NCBI GenBank assembly: GCA_033030425.1
Contig: JAUFSD010000006.1
Location: 1,488,001-1,552,000, forward strand
Length of the DNA stretch: 64,000 nucleotides
Reading direction: 5' to 3'
Source of the DNA: Verpa conica
Lineage: Eukaryota > Ascomycota > Pezizomycetes > Pezizales > Morchellaceae
Shown here: positions 54,699 to 64,000 of the stretch, one piece after another
Layout: each line of letters begins with the position of its first letter
How positions within the stretch are numbered: the first letter of the stretch is position 1
Made by a program: the position numbers and the translations under genes
Notes under the pieces: model-generated
The model's input: the letters and a program-made list of their open reading frames with translations, nothing else
What the model was told of the DNA's origin: nothing
Database searches by the model: none

Positions 54699-57600
54699 AT
54701 ATTTCGCGATGCAGTTAATAGTAATGCTTAATATGTTTGTGTAAAGGGAGGTGTAGATGTGTGGGACGCGATTTAAAAAATAATGGATATATTTGTGTAG
54801 CTAGTATCAGAGACTATAATTGGATAAAAATGATTGCTTCTATTTTTAGAACCTGCCTTGAGTGACTTAAAAGGGGATATTTGAAGTATCTATCCTGGAT
54901 AGATATCTCCAGCCTCAGATGCCCTCATTCTCTGCTTAGGCTCGAACCCATTTAGTGATCTGATTTACTCTAAATTATCTGTCAGTTATAATTATGGTTT
55001 CTGGGGTCAGACTAAATGAGATGTCTCGGCGTTGCCTAGAAACAAGGCCAATCATGTTGGCATCGATCACCTCTTCATTGGGTTTCATCTGCACTTTCTA
55101 AAAATGTATCTGCCTTATCTGAATGCTTACCAGAGGGGCCGCAGCAGATTTTATCTTGGACCGACACAGTTTCTTGTACCTGCTTGTCTGTTGCTGCGGC
55201 ATCTCAAGGTCACGTGATTATAACTCGTTGACCAGAATATCATTGGCCTCCTAGTAAGATATAGGAGAATTATGTTTTGTGACTTTGTGCGACTATACAG
55301 AAAGATGCAGAAACACTGAACGAAATTAACGTTTGGGGCGCGGGGGAATCATAGCTCAGCTCACAAGATTAAGTGTGGGCTACGTCCCTGAGAGATGGCA
55401 GTGTTTTCTTTTTACTCTGAGCCTGGCAGGGCAACATTCCCAGCCTTCCACCTGCATACAGCCCTTTTCGAGTGAGACAGGAGACGGGACGGATGCCCAA
55501 AAGCCATAGATCTAGGCCCCATGCGGAACGCGCTGAATAACAATCGGGGTTTTCCTTTCCTTTCCTTTCCTTTCCCCTTTGCCCGCACGCATGCCGATTC
55601 CGTAACGTAAATCTGTGTACCGTGGAGACACTGGTAACCTCCGTAGAGCGCATGTATTGTACCCCCCAACAACCGCCAACTCGCTGCTGTGACCGACTGT
55701 TTAGACCGTCAGCCAAGATTGCTTCTTTAAGAACGCCTCGCTTAATCAACCAGTAATTAACTGGCTATCAATAATTGAGTTAGTCTAGAACTGACCAAGT
55801 GTTTATGGAGACTTGGTACACAGCACCATGATAGGAACTTGACATGGAATACCTTCCGGGTGGGAATTGTTAGAACGGTACAAGCTAGTACCTGTGTTCC
55901 TGAAGGTCTTAGCTGAAGCCTTAGGACAGCGATGGTTCAGACCCTGATCTCTTTAAGTAAGACCTGTTGGAGATAGCGCTGCATCTTAAGCCTTTCTCTT
56001 TTGGTGCTGGGGGGCGAAAACCTGGCGCCGCTTTATTTGGTAATGGTTAATGTTAAGTCCGTGGACAGAATCTTGTTACTTGTGTGATCTATAAGCTGTA
56101 TAGGAGGTGAGGATTTGCAGGCCTGACTCTGTGGTCTGTTTGCTACCTGACTTCAGCTGTAAACAGTCTGTTGCTATAGAAATAATGGCGTAAATTAAGA
56201 GCCTGTATTATTATACAACACATCAGAGGGTTAGGATTCCAAGACAGCGTTTAGAATGTAAAACATCCGTTACTGGTACTTTGACCCATACAAGAACGCA
56301 CTCATCAGGCCCGAGCTTTGCCGGTTTTCCGCCACTGTGTAAGTCTCGAGGCTGCTGTACGCCTTAGGAGCACCACAACAAACTCCTGTTGTGTATGTAC
56401 ATTTGTGGTTGATGTCTGTTTACCTCGCTCATGCACACCGTCCCGTCCTCACATCTGACCTTAGTTAAGGCCTCGCAGGCTCAGGTATACGGAATGTCTA
56501 ATTCCTGACTTACAAATGTCTGCCGTATAATCTCCTTAAATTCGACCTACTATGCCCAGGGTAACATGTGTTTTTGCGCAATATCTAACACAAACAAAAA
56601 ACAAAGAATAGCACAATTTTAGTCTGTATAAGTGTAAGTACATCCTAGTGCCAGGGATTTCCACGGCTTCAACTATTCCAGCACCTGTTAACGCATACTC
56701 AACCCCTGTTATAGTGGGTCAAATTTAAGAAGATTATATGGCAGGCTGTGCCAAGACCTAAAAAACCCTTCGGAGATGTAATAGCCCGGGCATTAGTCGG
56801 CAGGGTGCTCTGACAGTCGCGGTGTGTTGTCCACTGGCGATATTCCGGGTTGCGAAGCGTAGTAGATACTCTACCAGGGGAGATCGACGACAGGGGGAAA
56901 AACGCTTTCTGTGTAAGGTTAGTGGAGTCGAGAGACAGTAACCCGAGGGCATACCCGACAATAGTCTCGGGTAGTGAGTCCCCGGTAGTGACAAGGGTTT
57001 AGCAAACGTGCTGATAACGTCTTGGCACCTCACCGACAGCCCCCGGACCACGCTTCGAGATAGATACTATAGCAGGCCGGCAACTTATTAATCATTCACA
57101 TCCTCTAGGCCCGCTACGTGCATTCATGGCTTATCACTCGTTCAGGCAGACAATCAACTAATGGCCGGAGGGTGCACGTAATCATATGACGATAGCTACA
57201 GTGTCCTCGTAATCACAGCAAATGGAGACCGACAGAATTCAGGGAAGAAACCCTGTAGAGGGTGGTATTAACTAGCTCAATTGCCCTTTATGTCATGAGG
57301 TTTGGTGTTTCATCCCCCCCCAAGGCTTCAGGCAAGCAGCGAAGCCCGTATCGTCCGCCGGGGCTGAGATAAGCATGCTGACTAACCAGTGGATGAACCA
57401 CCATCCACAACCTGCAAGGCATCCATAAAGGACCAATAGAAACTCTCCCCCCCATAAAAGAACCCGTCGATCATGTTCGATCCGGTTAAACATGCTTCAG
57501 GGGACTCGCACCGTTATCCAGGCGTCAGCGATTAGTTTTTTTTTTTACTATCGAACGCGTCGTCCTCAATTTGACCCCTCAATCTTTATCTGCGCTGGTA

Positions 57601-58248
57601 ACTGGTAACTGGTCTGTTTTCCGGCGTGGGCGTGGAGAAAAGGCAACAAAAGTTACAATTTCGTCAGGCGCCTGGGTTCCGAATAGAACAGCGACAAGTC
57701 ACTACGTCTTACTTGCTTGCTTGCTGGCTCGAGCAAGCAGCCCCGCAAACTCAAACTTGAACCTCCTGACAGACGGGTTGCCTGAATCCGCATGCAGCGT
57801 TGGCCGCACCAAACACCAAAAGAGCTGGGATTTCCGGGGGAACAAATAAACCACCACCTTTTTGGTTTTTACCTGAAGAAAAACGATAGCAATCGAGGCA
57901 TATGTCCAGAACACCAATCTAAAAATCTTTCAAGCTCAGTTGATCGCTTTGAATATATATACCCATTATTTCCTCAGCAAGCCCTTGGGTGGCGACCTTT
58001 GAGATTCTCTTCAGTATCTACCTCTATTCTCAAAAAGAAATTCTCTCACTTAGTAAGTGGAAATCCACTACCAGGAACCTAGCCAGCTCCCTGTTAAGAC
58101 ATTGAAATTGGGAATCAACTTCTTTATAGTTTAGTCTCAGTATCTTCATTGTCTTAACTCGAAGTCAATCTCATATCCTCATATAGTGCTAGAATCCCTC
58201 ATCTAACTGAGACCTAGAAACTTCCTCAGTCAACCCACTCAACAATCA
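54699..58248. other. Long spacer between the deacetylase and CCCH genes
   Basis: About 3.5 kb with no recognisable gene. It holds a CCTTT pentamer microsatellite (about 55552-55577), a short hairpin ACCAAGT/ACTTGGT near 55796-55820 and a GCTTGCTTGCTTGCTGG run near 57711-57727. The last 250 bp are pyrimidine-rich and form a likely leader of the CCCH gene. Confidence 0.55.
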
Positions 58249-59046
58249 ATGGCAGGACGAAAACCACCTCCAGGGGCCGGCGGGGGTATAATGCTAGGAG
58301 GACCTGGCGTGGACCCCGCATGGTCGACTCCCTGTAAACCGATCACCCCTGGTCCAGAGTGGGATGTCCCTCCTCCAAGAACCTATAAAATACCATTCTG
58401 GGTCGAACAGACAAATACTGTACTCCCATTGTGGATGTTTGATGCTAAAGGGAACCTTTTGGATAACCTAGAATGGGAAGTTTGGGGAGGGGGATATGGT
58501 GGTGCTGATATTTACGAAATTTCCTGGACAGATGGGCCAGGCTCTGGCGGCTACGGTGGTGGGAGAGGTGGTGGCGGCGGTGGCGGTGGTAGCTGGGGTG
58601 GATTTGATCGGGGTGGTGGTGGTGGCGGTGGTGGCGGTGGCCGAGGCGGTAGGGGCGGTGGTGGGGCTGGTGGTGGTGGAGGTGGACAAGTGTGTTTCAG
58701 TTTTAAGAATACGGGAAGTTGTAACTTTGGTGACCGGTGTAACTACTCTCACGATGTGGACGGGGGTTCCGGACGTCAGTTTAACCTTCCCGAGCGACCT
58801 GCCCCTGGTGATGGTGGTAGAGGACGAGGAGCACCTCCTCCTCGTGGCCGCGGTCGTGGCGACGGTCAACAAGGTGGTGGCGGTGGACGAGGCGGCGGAG
58901 GCGGAGGCGGAGGCGATGGTGGACGGGGCGGAAGAGGGGGTGGTGGTGGTGATCGTGGTGGTAGGGGCGGAGGAGATAGGGGTAGGGGTGGTGATCGTGG
59001 TGGTAGGGGTGGTAGGGGACGCGGGCCCCGTGGAGGAGGCGCATAG
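58249..59046 (+). CDS. CCCH zinc-finger, RGG-repeat RNA-binding protein
   Basis: A single-exon 265-aa protein. The N-terminal 100 aa are Pro/Trp-containing and of no known fold (VDPAWSTPCKP, DVPPPRTYKIPFWVEQ). A Gly-rich linker follows, then one CCCH finger: C149-x8-C158-x5-C164-x3-H168 (CFSFKNTGSC..CNYSH). After that comes a long RGG/GGR-rich tail of about 80 residues, typical of RNA binding and arginine methylation. CCCH fingers of this spacing bind single-stranded RNA, so a role in mRNA processing or stability is inferred. The glycine repeats create long antisense and shifted frames, which are not genes. A tract of about 18 A at 59274-59292 follows 230 bp downstream. Confidence 0.85.
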   Translation: MAGRKPPPGAGGGIMLGGPGVDPAWSTPCKPITPGPEWDVPPPRTYKIPFWVEQTNTVLPLWMFDAKGNLLDNLEWEVWGGGYGGADIYEISWTDGPGSGGYGGGRGGGGGGGGSWGGFDRGGGGGGGGGGRGGRGGGGAGGGGGGQVCFSFKNTGSCNFGDRCNYSHDVDGGSGRQFNLPERPAPGDGGRGRGAPPPRGRGRGDGQQGGGGGRGGGGGGGGDGGRGGRGGGGGDRGGRGGGDRGRGGDRGGRGGRGRGPRGGGA

Positions 59047-60839
59047 ATATAGGCTGGGCGATAGTTGCCAGATACGCTATCAGTAGTTACTTCTGGTGAT
59101 CTTACTTGAAGTGATGGTCTGGCTACTGCTTGAGAATACTGAGGAATGTTGGTTTTATGATACCATGTAACTGACATTCTATCAGTACATTTCTTTTTTG
59201 TTGTGTGTTTATGGACTTGCCTGTTGTATTAGGTTAGTAGATGTATTGGGTTTGATGTGAGGGGTTATGTAGTTAAAAAAAAAAAAAAAAAGGGTTCTGA
59301 AAGGGACCAAAAAAAATGGTGGTCCTTTTTACTCAATAGTCACAGGAATTTCATATGTACGTACAGCAGGCCTCTGCCATGAGCGGCAAGCAAAATAAAT
59401 GTAACCCTACCACATCTCGGTGGGTAATTTTTCTCAATGAGCCCTTTCCTTTCGCCGTTATAATTTTCTGTCTATCTTAGCCCTCAGCCTCCTTATGCAT
59501 ATTTACTGTAGCTGTACGGAATATGTCCACCACCAGTGATTTTATGAGTGACTGCATTATAGGCTAGAATTTGAGATACCTAATTAGGCTGTGACAAAAC
59601 CCGATCTGGGTATTTGGCTGTATAGGGTTGTATAGAGTTATTTGGTCATGAGATATCACTCGTATCACAAGAACTAGGCTGGGGATATGTGGGAGGTTAG
59701 TTTTGTTCTATATATTAAATTACTAGGAAGGTTTTGTTATCTTATTATTTTAAACTGGAGATTATGTATTAAACTGTCAAGAGAATATGGGGTCTTGCGC
59801 TAGCTTTACGAATGTCTTTATCTGTTTTATTCCCGGCGTTTTAAACATTTGCCTCGTTCAAGGTCTTTGGCATTGATGTGGATCATAGATTGTTACTCGT
59901 TAAGTAACTTCCGGTAGATTTTTTGGACGAATTAATGAATTAATCATAAAAAGTCTAGAGTTAATTTGTGAAGAGAATAGATATCTGATATGAGAGTACG
60001 TTGGCCTGATTGAGTTGATGCTCTTCTCCACCTCATACCTGGTTCTAACTATATACCTACACGATACGCCATTAGAGAGATGACGCATTCAGCAAGGGTT
60101 TTTTGGGATTCTAGGTAGATCTGGAGTAGAGATGGTTCCCTTGATTAGTTCTCTGAAAGGACTATTCTATATATATAATTGGCGGAGTTTCTTAATTTAT
60201 CCGGTTTTTTTCTACTCCTCTATAGCCATATAGATTGATATGATACGCCATTAGAGGAGTTAATTCAACAAAGGTTTGTTGATTGATCTATCTCAGGGGT
60301 TCTCATAAAATCTCTATTCGATCACTAATATATATACTGTATTTCTGGTGCTCCGTTATCCCCAGGAGGTTCTTGGTCTATTCACTGATTATTGTAGGAT
60401 AAAGCATTGATTTGTTTTCCCTTATTATGCTTTCTTGTTAATTTCTTGCATATACGGTGCTTTTAGAGTAATACTCATTTAAAGTCAGACACGAATTTTA
60501 TTGCTATGCATATATATAACCGGGTAATTTTGTCTCCCTTCTATATATATTTTTAGGTAGCCTTTGGTTTATTTCGTGATTTAGTTTATTCCACGGCTTA
60601 TTAATATAGGTAGTGCTTATATCTAGGTCTAAGCGTGTGATTCCAGGTGTAACTCGATCTAGTATTAAAACCAATGTCACTTCTGCCTAAATTACCGTAG
60701 AAGGACGAATTGAAGCTCTATAAGATTGTTTGCTACTTATTGAGTAAGTTCAGTAACAAAGGAACCACCCCATAGTAAAATCTAATACAGTCGTCCTTCT
60801 AGGCCAGGCATTATCGCGTGGGTAACACAGAGATCGTTC
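59047..60839. other. Intergenic spacer
   Basis: AT-rich, no gene seen. A poly-A run (about 59274-59292) is followed by an imperfect hairpin with arms AAAGGGACCA/TGGTCCTTTTT (about 59304-59330). It could act as a transcript end signal or be a retroposed tail. The segments 60069-60080 and 60240-60252 share GATACGCCATTAGAG, a short diverged repeat. Confidence 0.5.
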
Positions 60840-61460
60840 TTAGTGATCTAACCTCATCGTCAATTCCATATCCCTAATATTATAAACCTGTACTAAACTC
60901 TGTGGTACTGTTCTATTATCAAATATATACTGCCCCCCAAGTCTCCAGGCTCCTCCAACCTCAGCTCTACAAAACTTGTAGATTTGATTCGCCATCTTTC
61001 CCGCATCCATAGACCTCATACACGTCCCATATGGGCCACAGATTGCCGTAACCGCATATCCACTTGTTGTTAGGTTTGTGCAGAACGGTGGGTCAATCTC
61101 ACTTTGTCGGGCAGGTGTGTAGAGCCCAGCACGGAGACCTTGGATGGCACTTATTGCTTCTTCGGTAGATGGGGAGTTAATTGAGGTCTGACAGATGACG
61201 AAACCTTGGAGCATGGCACTAAGATCGTAGATCGTTTGCTTCACTTCTGGAATTTGGCTAGAGGAGGCGGGGGAGTTTAGACTAGGAGTGAAACTCTTGG
61301 AATATATGATATCGGCGAGGCCTAGGGTAGGATCTTTGGTTTCTGGGAAAGCTTGAATAAAGGTAGAGAAAACTCCATGGTAGAGAATGATAATGTTGAT
61401 GAATTTGCAGATGTGTTTCATCTTTACTAGCGAGGAGATTGTATTCGTAGAGGCAGTCAT
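60840..61460 (-). CDS. Small secreted cysteine-containing protein (unknown family)
   Basis: A single-exon 206-aa frame. A second in-frame Met at residue 14 (61421) gives a cleaner signal peptide (FINIIILYHGVFSTFIQA, cleavage before FPETK), and is a plausible true start. The mature part has five or so cysteines in segments such as VICQTS, PPFCTNL, TAICGPYGTCM and YKFCRAE, plus sequons NLT and NRT. A TATATAA box (minus strand) at about 61550-61556 lies upstream. Features fit a secreted fungal protein, possibly an effector-like one. I do not recognise the family and assign no activity. Confidence 0.65.
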   Translation of the reverse strand: MTASTNTISSLVKMKHICKFINIIILYHGVFSTFIQAFPETKDPTLGLADIIYSKSFTPSLNSPASSSQIPEVKQTIYDLSAMLQGFVICQTSINSPSTEEAISAIQGLRAGLYTPARQSEIDPPFCTNLTTSGYAVTAICGPYGTCMRSMDAGKMANQIYKFCRAEVGGAWRLGGQYIFDNRTVPQSLVQVYNIRDMELTMRLDH

Positions 61461-61789
61461 GAAACAAGTTCCAGGAATGATATTAGGCGTTAGTAAATGT
61501 ATTAAAGAGAAGAGGACAAAGGAAGAAACTTGGGGTAGGGAACAAGGTTATATACTAGGGCGATTATTCTGAAGAATCCGCTGTAAAGGTCACCTATACA
61601 TCAATTTCCTACTAAGGTCAATACTTGTAGAGGATAAGACACGTTTGGTTCAACTTGTAGCTTTTGGGTTGACCTTTATAAAGGTCTAGGTGTTTGTGAG
61701 AAGATATTTTCTATCACGTACTCCTAAACTTATTCACCATTGATATTTATGAATAATTTATTCATTTATTATTCACCATTGATCACTCA
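61461..61789. other. Short spacer
   Basis: Promoter of the minus-strand secreted protein (TATA at about 61550), then AT-rich sequence with a TTTATTCATTTATTATTCACC-like direct repeat near 61733-61783. No gene seen. Confidence 0.5.
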
Positions 61790-62320
61790 ATCAGACCTAT
61801 GTTGGGGGTAGTGATTGAGGAACATAGTAATAGAATTCGCCTCGTGCACTATACATTACGGGGATTTCTTTTGAGGGAGTCCATGATTCCCAAGAGCGTA
61901 GATTGGACCCTGACTATGGCTTGCACGGCCTATCTCGCATTTGTACAAAGTGATTATGCATCTGCTGTTGCTCTCAAAGAGTGAGTTGAAGCATAACCCT
62001 TCGTATGTAGACTATGCAGCTTCTCAGTTAGCTTTCCATATGAACTCCTCTAATGAAGGTTTATTGGCTGGCATCCTTTTCAACTTCTCTGGAAGCCCCG
62101 GAAACGTTGATACTTACCTCCAAGTAGTAGACTTCAATCAGTGCAAGAAATACTCAACACTAGGGTATCCATGGCCAAAAGGGTCACCGCCGCTACACAT
62201 AGCCTGTGCTATCAGAAATCGTGTAGTAGCCCCACTATTTCTGCATTGTTCAAATTTCTTGTCCCGGGGTTTGCTGTCAAAGAAGGAGGGACTGGATCCT
62301 GCAACTACGGAGAAGGTAAA
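61790..62320 (+). pseudogene. NACHT-ankyrin (NLR-like) gene fragment, frameshifted
   Basis: The first part reads GVVIEEHSNRIRLVHYTLRGFLL, the signature found just after the NACHT domain of fungal NACHT-ankyrin proteins. A +1-type frame change near 61976 moves the reading to ELKHNPSYVDYAASQLAFHM and then SPPLHIACAIRNRVV, an ankyrin-repeat start. Both NACHT and most ankyrins are missing, so this is an internal remnant of about 530 bp. Its 3' end runs up to the convergent acyl-CoA dehydrogenase gene. Intact relatives act in fungal non-self recognition and programmed cell death; this copy cannot. Confidence 0.65.
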
Positions 62321-62371
62321 TACCTGTCTCAATTATGACACCAAACTAAAACCTATTTATACTTATGACTA

Positions 62372-63794
62372 CTACAACTTTGATCCTGCCTCTAGCTGCC
62401 TGATTTTCCTCCTGTAGCCTTTTACCAGCTCCCTAATCCCTAAATCTAATAACACATCCTCACTTCCCCCTGGAACCACCGCCCCAGGAACATCTCTATA
62501 GATCCTCTCCACTAGTTCTCCCCTCCCACTCCGTGTCAAACCACTCCCCCCAAACAAGATCACCGCAGTCCTCGCGCACTCATCCAACACCATCCCCGCA
62601 CTCGCCTTCACCAATCCAGTCAACCCTCCCAACGCAGCATCCGCATCTTCCTTCTTCATCTTGCTCATCTGGTACGCTATCATCTCAACCCAAGCCCATT
62701 GCGACTCCACCCTCGCGCCCACCTTCGCGAGTCGGTGCCTCACAACAGGCTGTTCGATCAGTGCCTTACCGAATGCTTCACGCTTAAGGACATATTCAAG
62801 TGCTGCACTGACAGCAACGCGGGATTGCCGAGTAGTGGCGATAGAGATAGAGAGACGCTCGTGATTGAAGTTTGTCATTATGTATTTCATTCCGTGACCC
62901 TCGGAGCCGATAATGTTTGACACAGGGACCTCAACGTCCTCAAGGGTTATGAAAGTTGTCCCAGAGGTTGCCTGCCCGGTCACTGAAAATTTTCGTAGTG
63001 TGACACCAGGAGATTTGAGTGGGATGACAAGAAGGGAGAGGCCGGTGGGGCCTGGACCTCCGGTGCGGACAGCTGTGGTGGCATAATCGGCCCAAATACC
63101 ATTGGTGATCCTAGAGATGTAAGTGGAAGGTGTATGAGAGAGAGGCGGGGGATATGGAGGCATACCATTTCTTTTGCCCATTAACGATATATTTAGTCCC
63201 ATCAGTACTCTTAATAGCGGTTGTCTCAATTCCGGCAACATCACTCCCAGCGCCGGGTTCTGTGATTGCAATACAGGCGCGAGCTTTTCCTGTGAGTAGT
63301 TCGGGGATAAAACGCTCCTGAAGCTCGGGACTACCATATTTCAGGATCGGTGGAACCCCAAATGCCATCCCAGTAGTCAGTGATGCCCCAGGACCTGCTA
63401 GCCCACTTCTTGCCATCTGTACTTATTAGATTTCTCTCTCTCTATTCCTTCCTGAAAAAGGAGAACAAACCTCATCCGCGTGTATCAAGAAATGTAAATA
63501 ATCAAACTCCTCTACCTTCAGCCCACCAAGCAACGTATCCAATCCCAACTTCTTACACCACTCCACGGGCAGCGGCGAAGGGAGCGTAGGAACCAACATA
63601 TTTGCTTCTGCAAACCTCGTAAACACCTCTGGAGGGACGAGCTCTGCTCGCTCCCACTCCATAGCATGGTCGGTTAGGTTTGCTGTGATGAACTCGCGAC
63701 ATGCTTTCTGCCAGGCGAGGTGGGAGGGGGTGTAGTAGGGAGAGGGAAGGCCGGAGAGATATGGTGGCTCCGAGAAGGGGACTGGGGGTGTCAT
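62372..63794 (-). CDS. Acyl-CoA dehydrogenase, peroxisomal (PTS1)
   Basis: An FAD-dependent enzyme making the alpha-beta double bond in acyl-CoA. Three exons: 63794-63471, 63416-63166 and 63110-62372 (437 aa), introns 54 and 55 bp. It has an N-terminal helical domain; the ACAD signature CIAITEPGAGSDVAGI; NGQKKWITNGIWADY (across intron 2); the beta-domain (GTTFITLEDVEVP); and the C-terminal helical domain (NHERLSISIATTRQSR, RIYRDVPGAVVPGGSED). The C-terminus SKL is a classical peroxisomal targeting signal, and no mitochondrial presequence is apparent. That matches peroxisomal acyl-CoA dehydrogenases of filamentous fungi. A minus-strand TATATAAG at about 63837-63844 lies 45 bp before the ATG. 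Substrate chain length or branching cannot be read from the sequence. Confidence 0.92.
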
Positions 63795-64000
63795 GTTGGC
63801 TGTGTGTGCTGTGTGGGGTTGTGGGATGTGGTGTATCTTATATAGAGTATATCTTGGAGGTATCTAGGAGGGCTCGCTTGGGTGAAGTCGATATCGCGTT
63901 CCGAACTCCGCCCGCTCGGTGTCTTGTGGGGAATCCCTACGCTGTGGGACAAACCTGGGGAGCCGCGTTGTTGCCGAGGATGGTATGCAAGCATGTGACA
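63795..64000. other. Promoter region of the acyl-CoA dehydrogenase gene
   Basis: It holds the TATA box at about 63837-63844 and a GC-richer upstream stretch. The window ends here; no other gene is visible. Confidence 0.5.

Noticed and set aside
54942..54952. Perfect Pol III B-box (GGTTCGAGCC, minus strand) suggesting a tRNA
   Set aside because: The flanks do not form a T-stem, and there is no A-box or acceptor stem at the right distance.
55369..55749. 126-codon minus-strand frame
   Set aside because: It crosses a CCTTT microsatellite, has no recognisable domain or introns, and lies in a gene-free spacer.
58468..59177. Overlapping Thr-, Val- and His/Pro-rich frames on both strands
   Set aside because: Shifted or antisense readings of the Gly-rich codons of the CCCH/RGG gene.

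Overview
This window is nuclear DNA of a filamentous ascomycete. Almost every host gene has short spliceosomal introns (48-134 bp, GT..AG, branch sites of the CTAAC/CTAAT type). The three nitrate-assimilation genes have fungal architecture. Gene density is low: 10 intact protein genes in 64 kb, between long AT-rich, repeat-bearing spacers. That pattern fits a repeat-rich Pezizomycete (truffle/morel relatives), but the genus is inference only.

Left third (1-13.9 kb): a nested transposon block. A solo copia-type LTR (111-726, +) is followed by a degenerate Helitron (HUH/Y2 Rep and Pif1 helicase, +) whose helicase breaks at 4830 against another LTR. A nearly complete Ty1/copia element lies on the minus strand (5434-11082), with an intact 1475-aa Gag-Pol, a half-tRNA type primer-binding site and a polypurine tract. 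Its 3' LTR is truncated and fused head-to-tail to a second, full LTR. On the other side the 5' LTR interrupts a different gene, a broken HxD-containing protein (11083-12053). Minisatellites (12.1-13.3 kb) and a further LTR (13289-13902) close the block.

Middle (15.5-37.6 kb): an intronless 1026-aa proline-rich protein with five cysteine-paired repeats; a three-exon LURP-one/Tubby-C-like protein; and the nitrate-assimilation cluster. The cluster holds nitrite reductase (minus, 11 exons, 1131 aa), nitrate reductase (minus, 6 exons, 877 aa) and an NRT2-type transporter (plus, 5 exons, 505 aa). Together they import nitrate and reduce it to ammonium. The spacers contain NirA/NIT4-type palindromes and GATA-factor sites. 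A pogo-like MITE sits between the two reductase genes.

Right part (37.6-64 kb): gene-poor spacer with two more MITE-like inverted-repeat elements; a four-TM glycoprotein (704 aa, 3 exons); a secreted PL4 rhamnogalacturonan lyase (529 aa, 8 exons); a degenerate membrane-protein gene; a secreted CBM18-CE4 chitin deacetylase (322 aa, 5 exons); a CCCH zinc-finger/RGG protein; a small secreted cysteine-containing protein; a frameshifted NACHT-ankyrin fragment; and a peroxisomal (SKL-ending) acyl-CoA dehydrogenase (437 aa, 3 exons).

Exon models were built by hand. Each closes in frame, and the proteins read through conserved family motifs at the junctions. No tRNA, rRNA or CRISPR was found.
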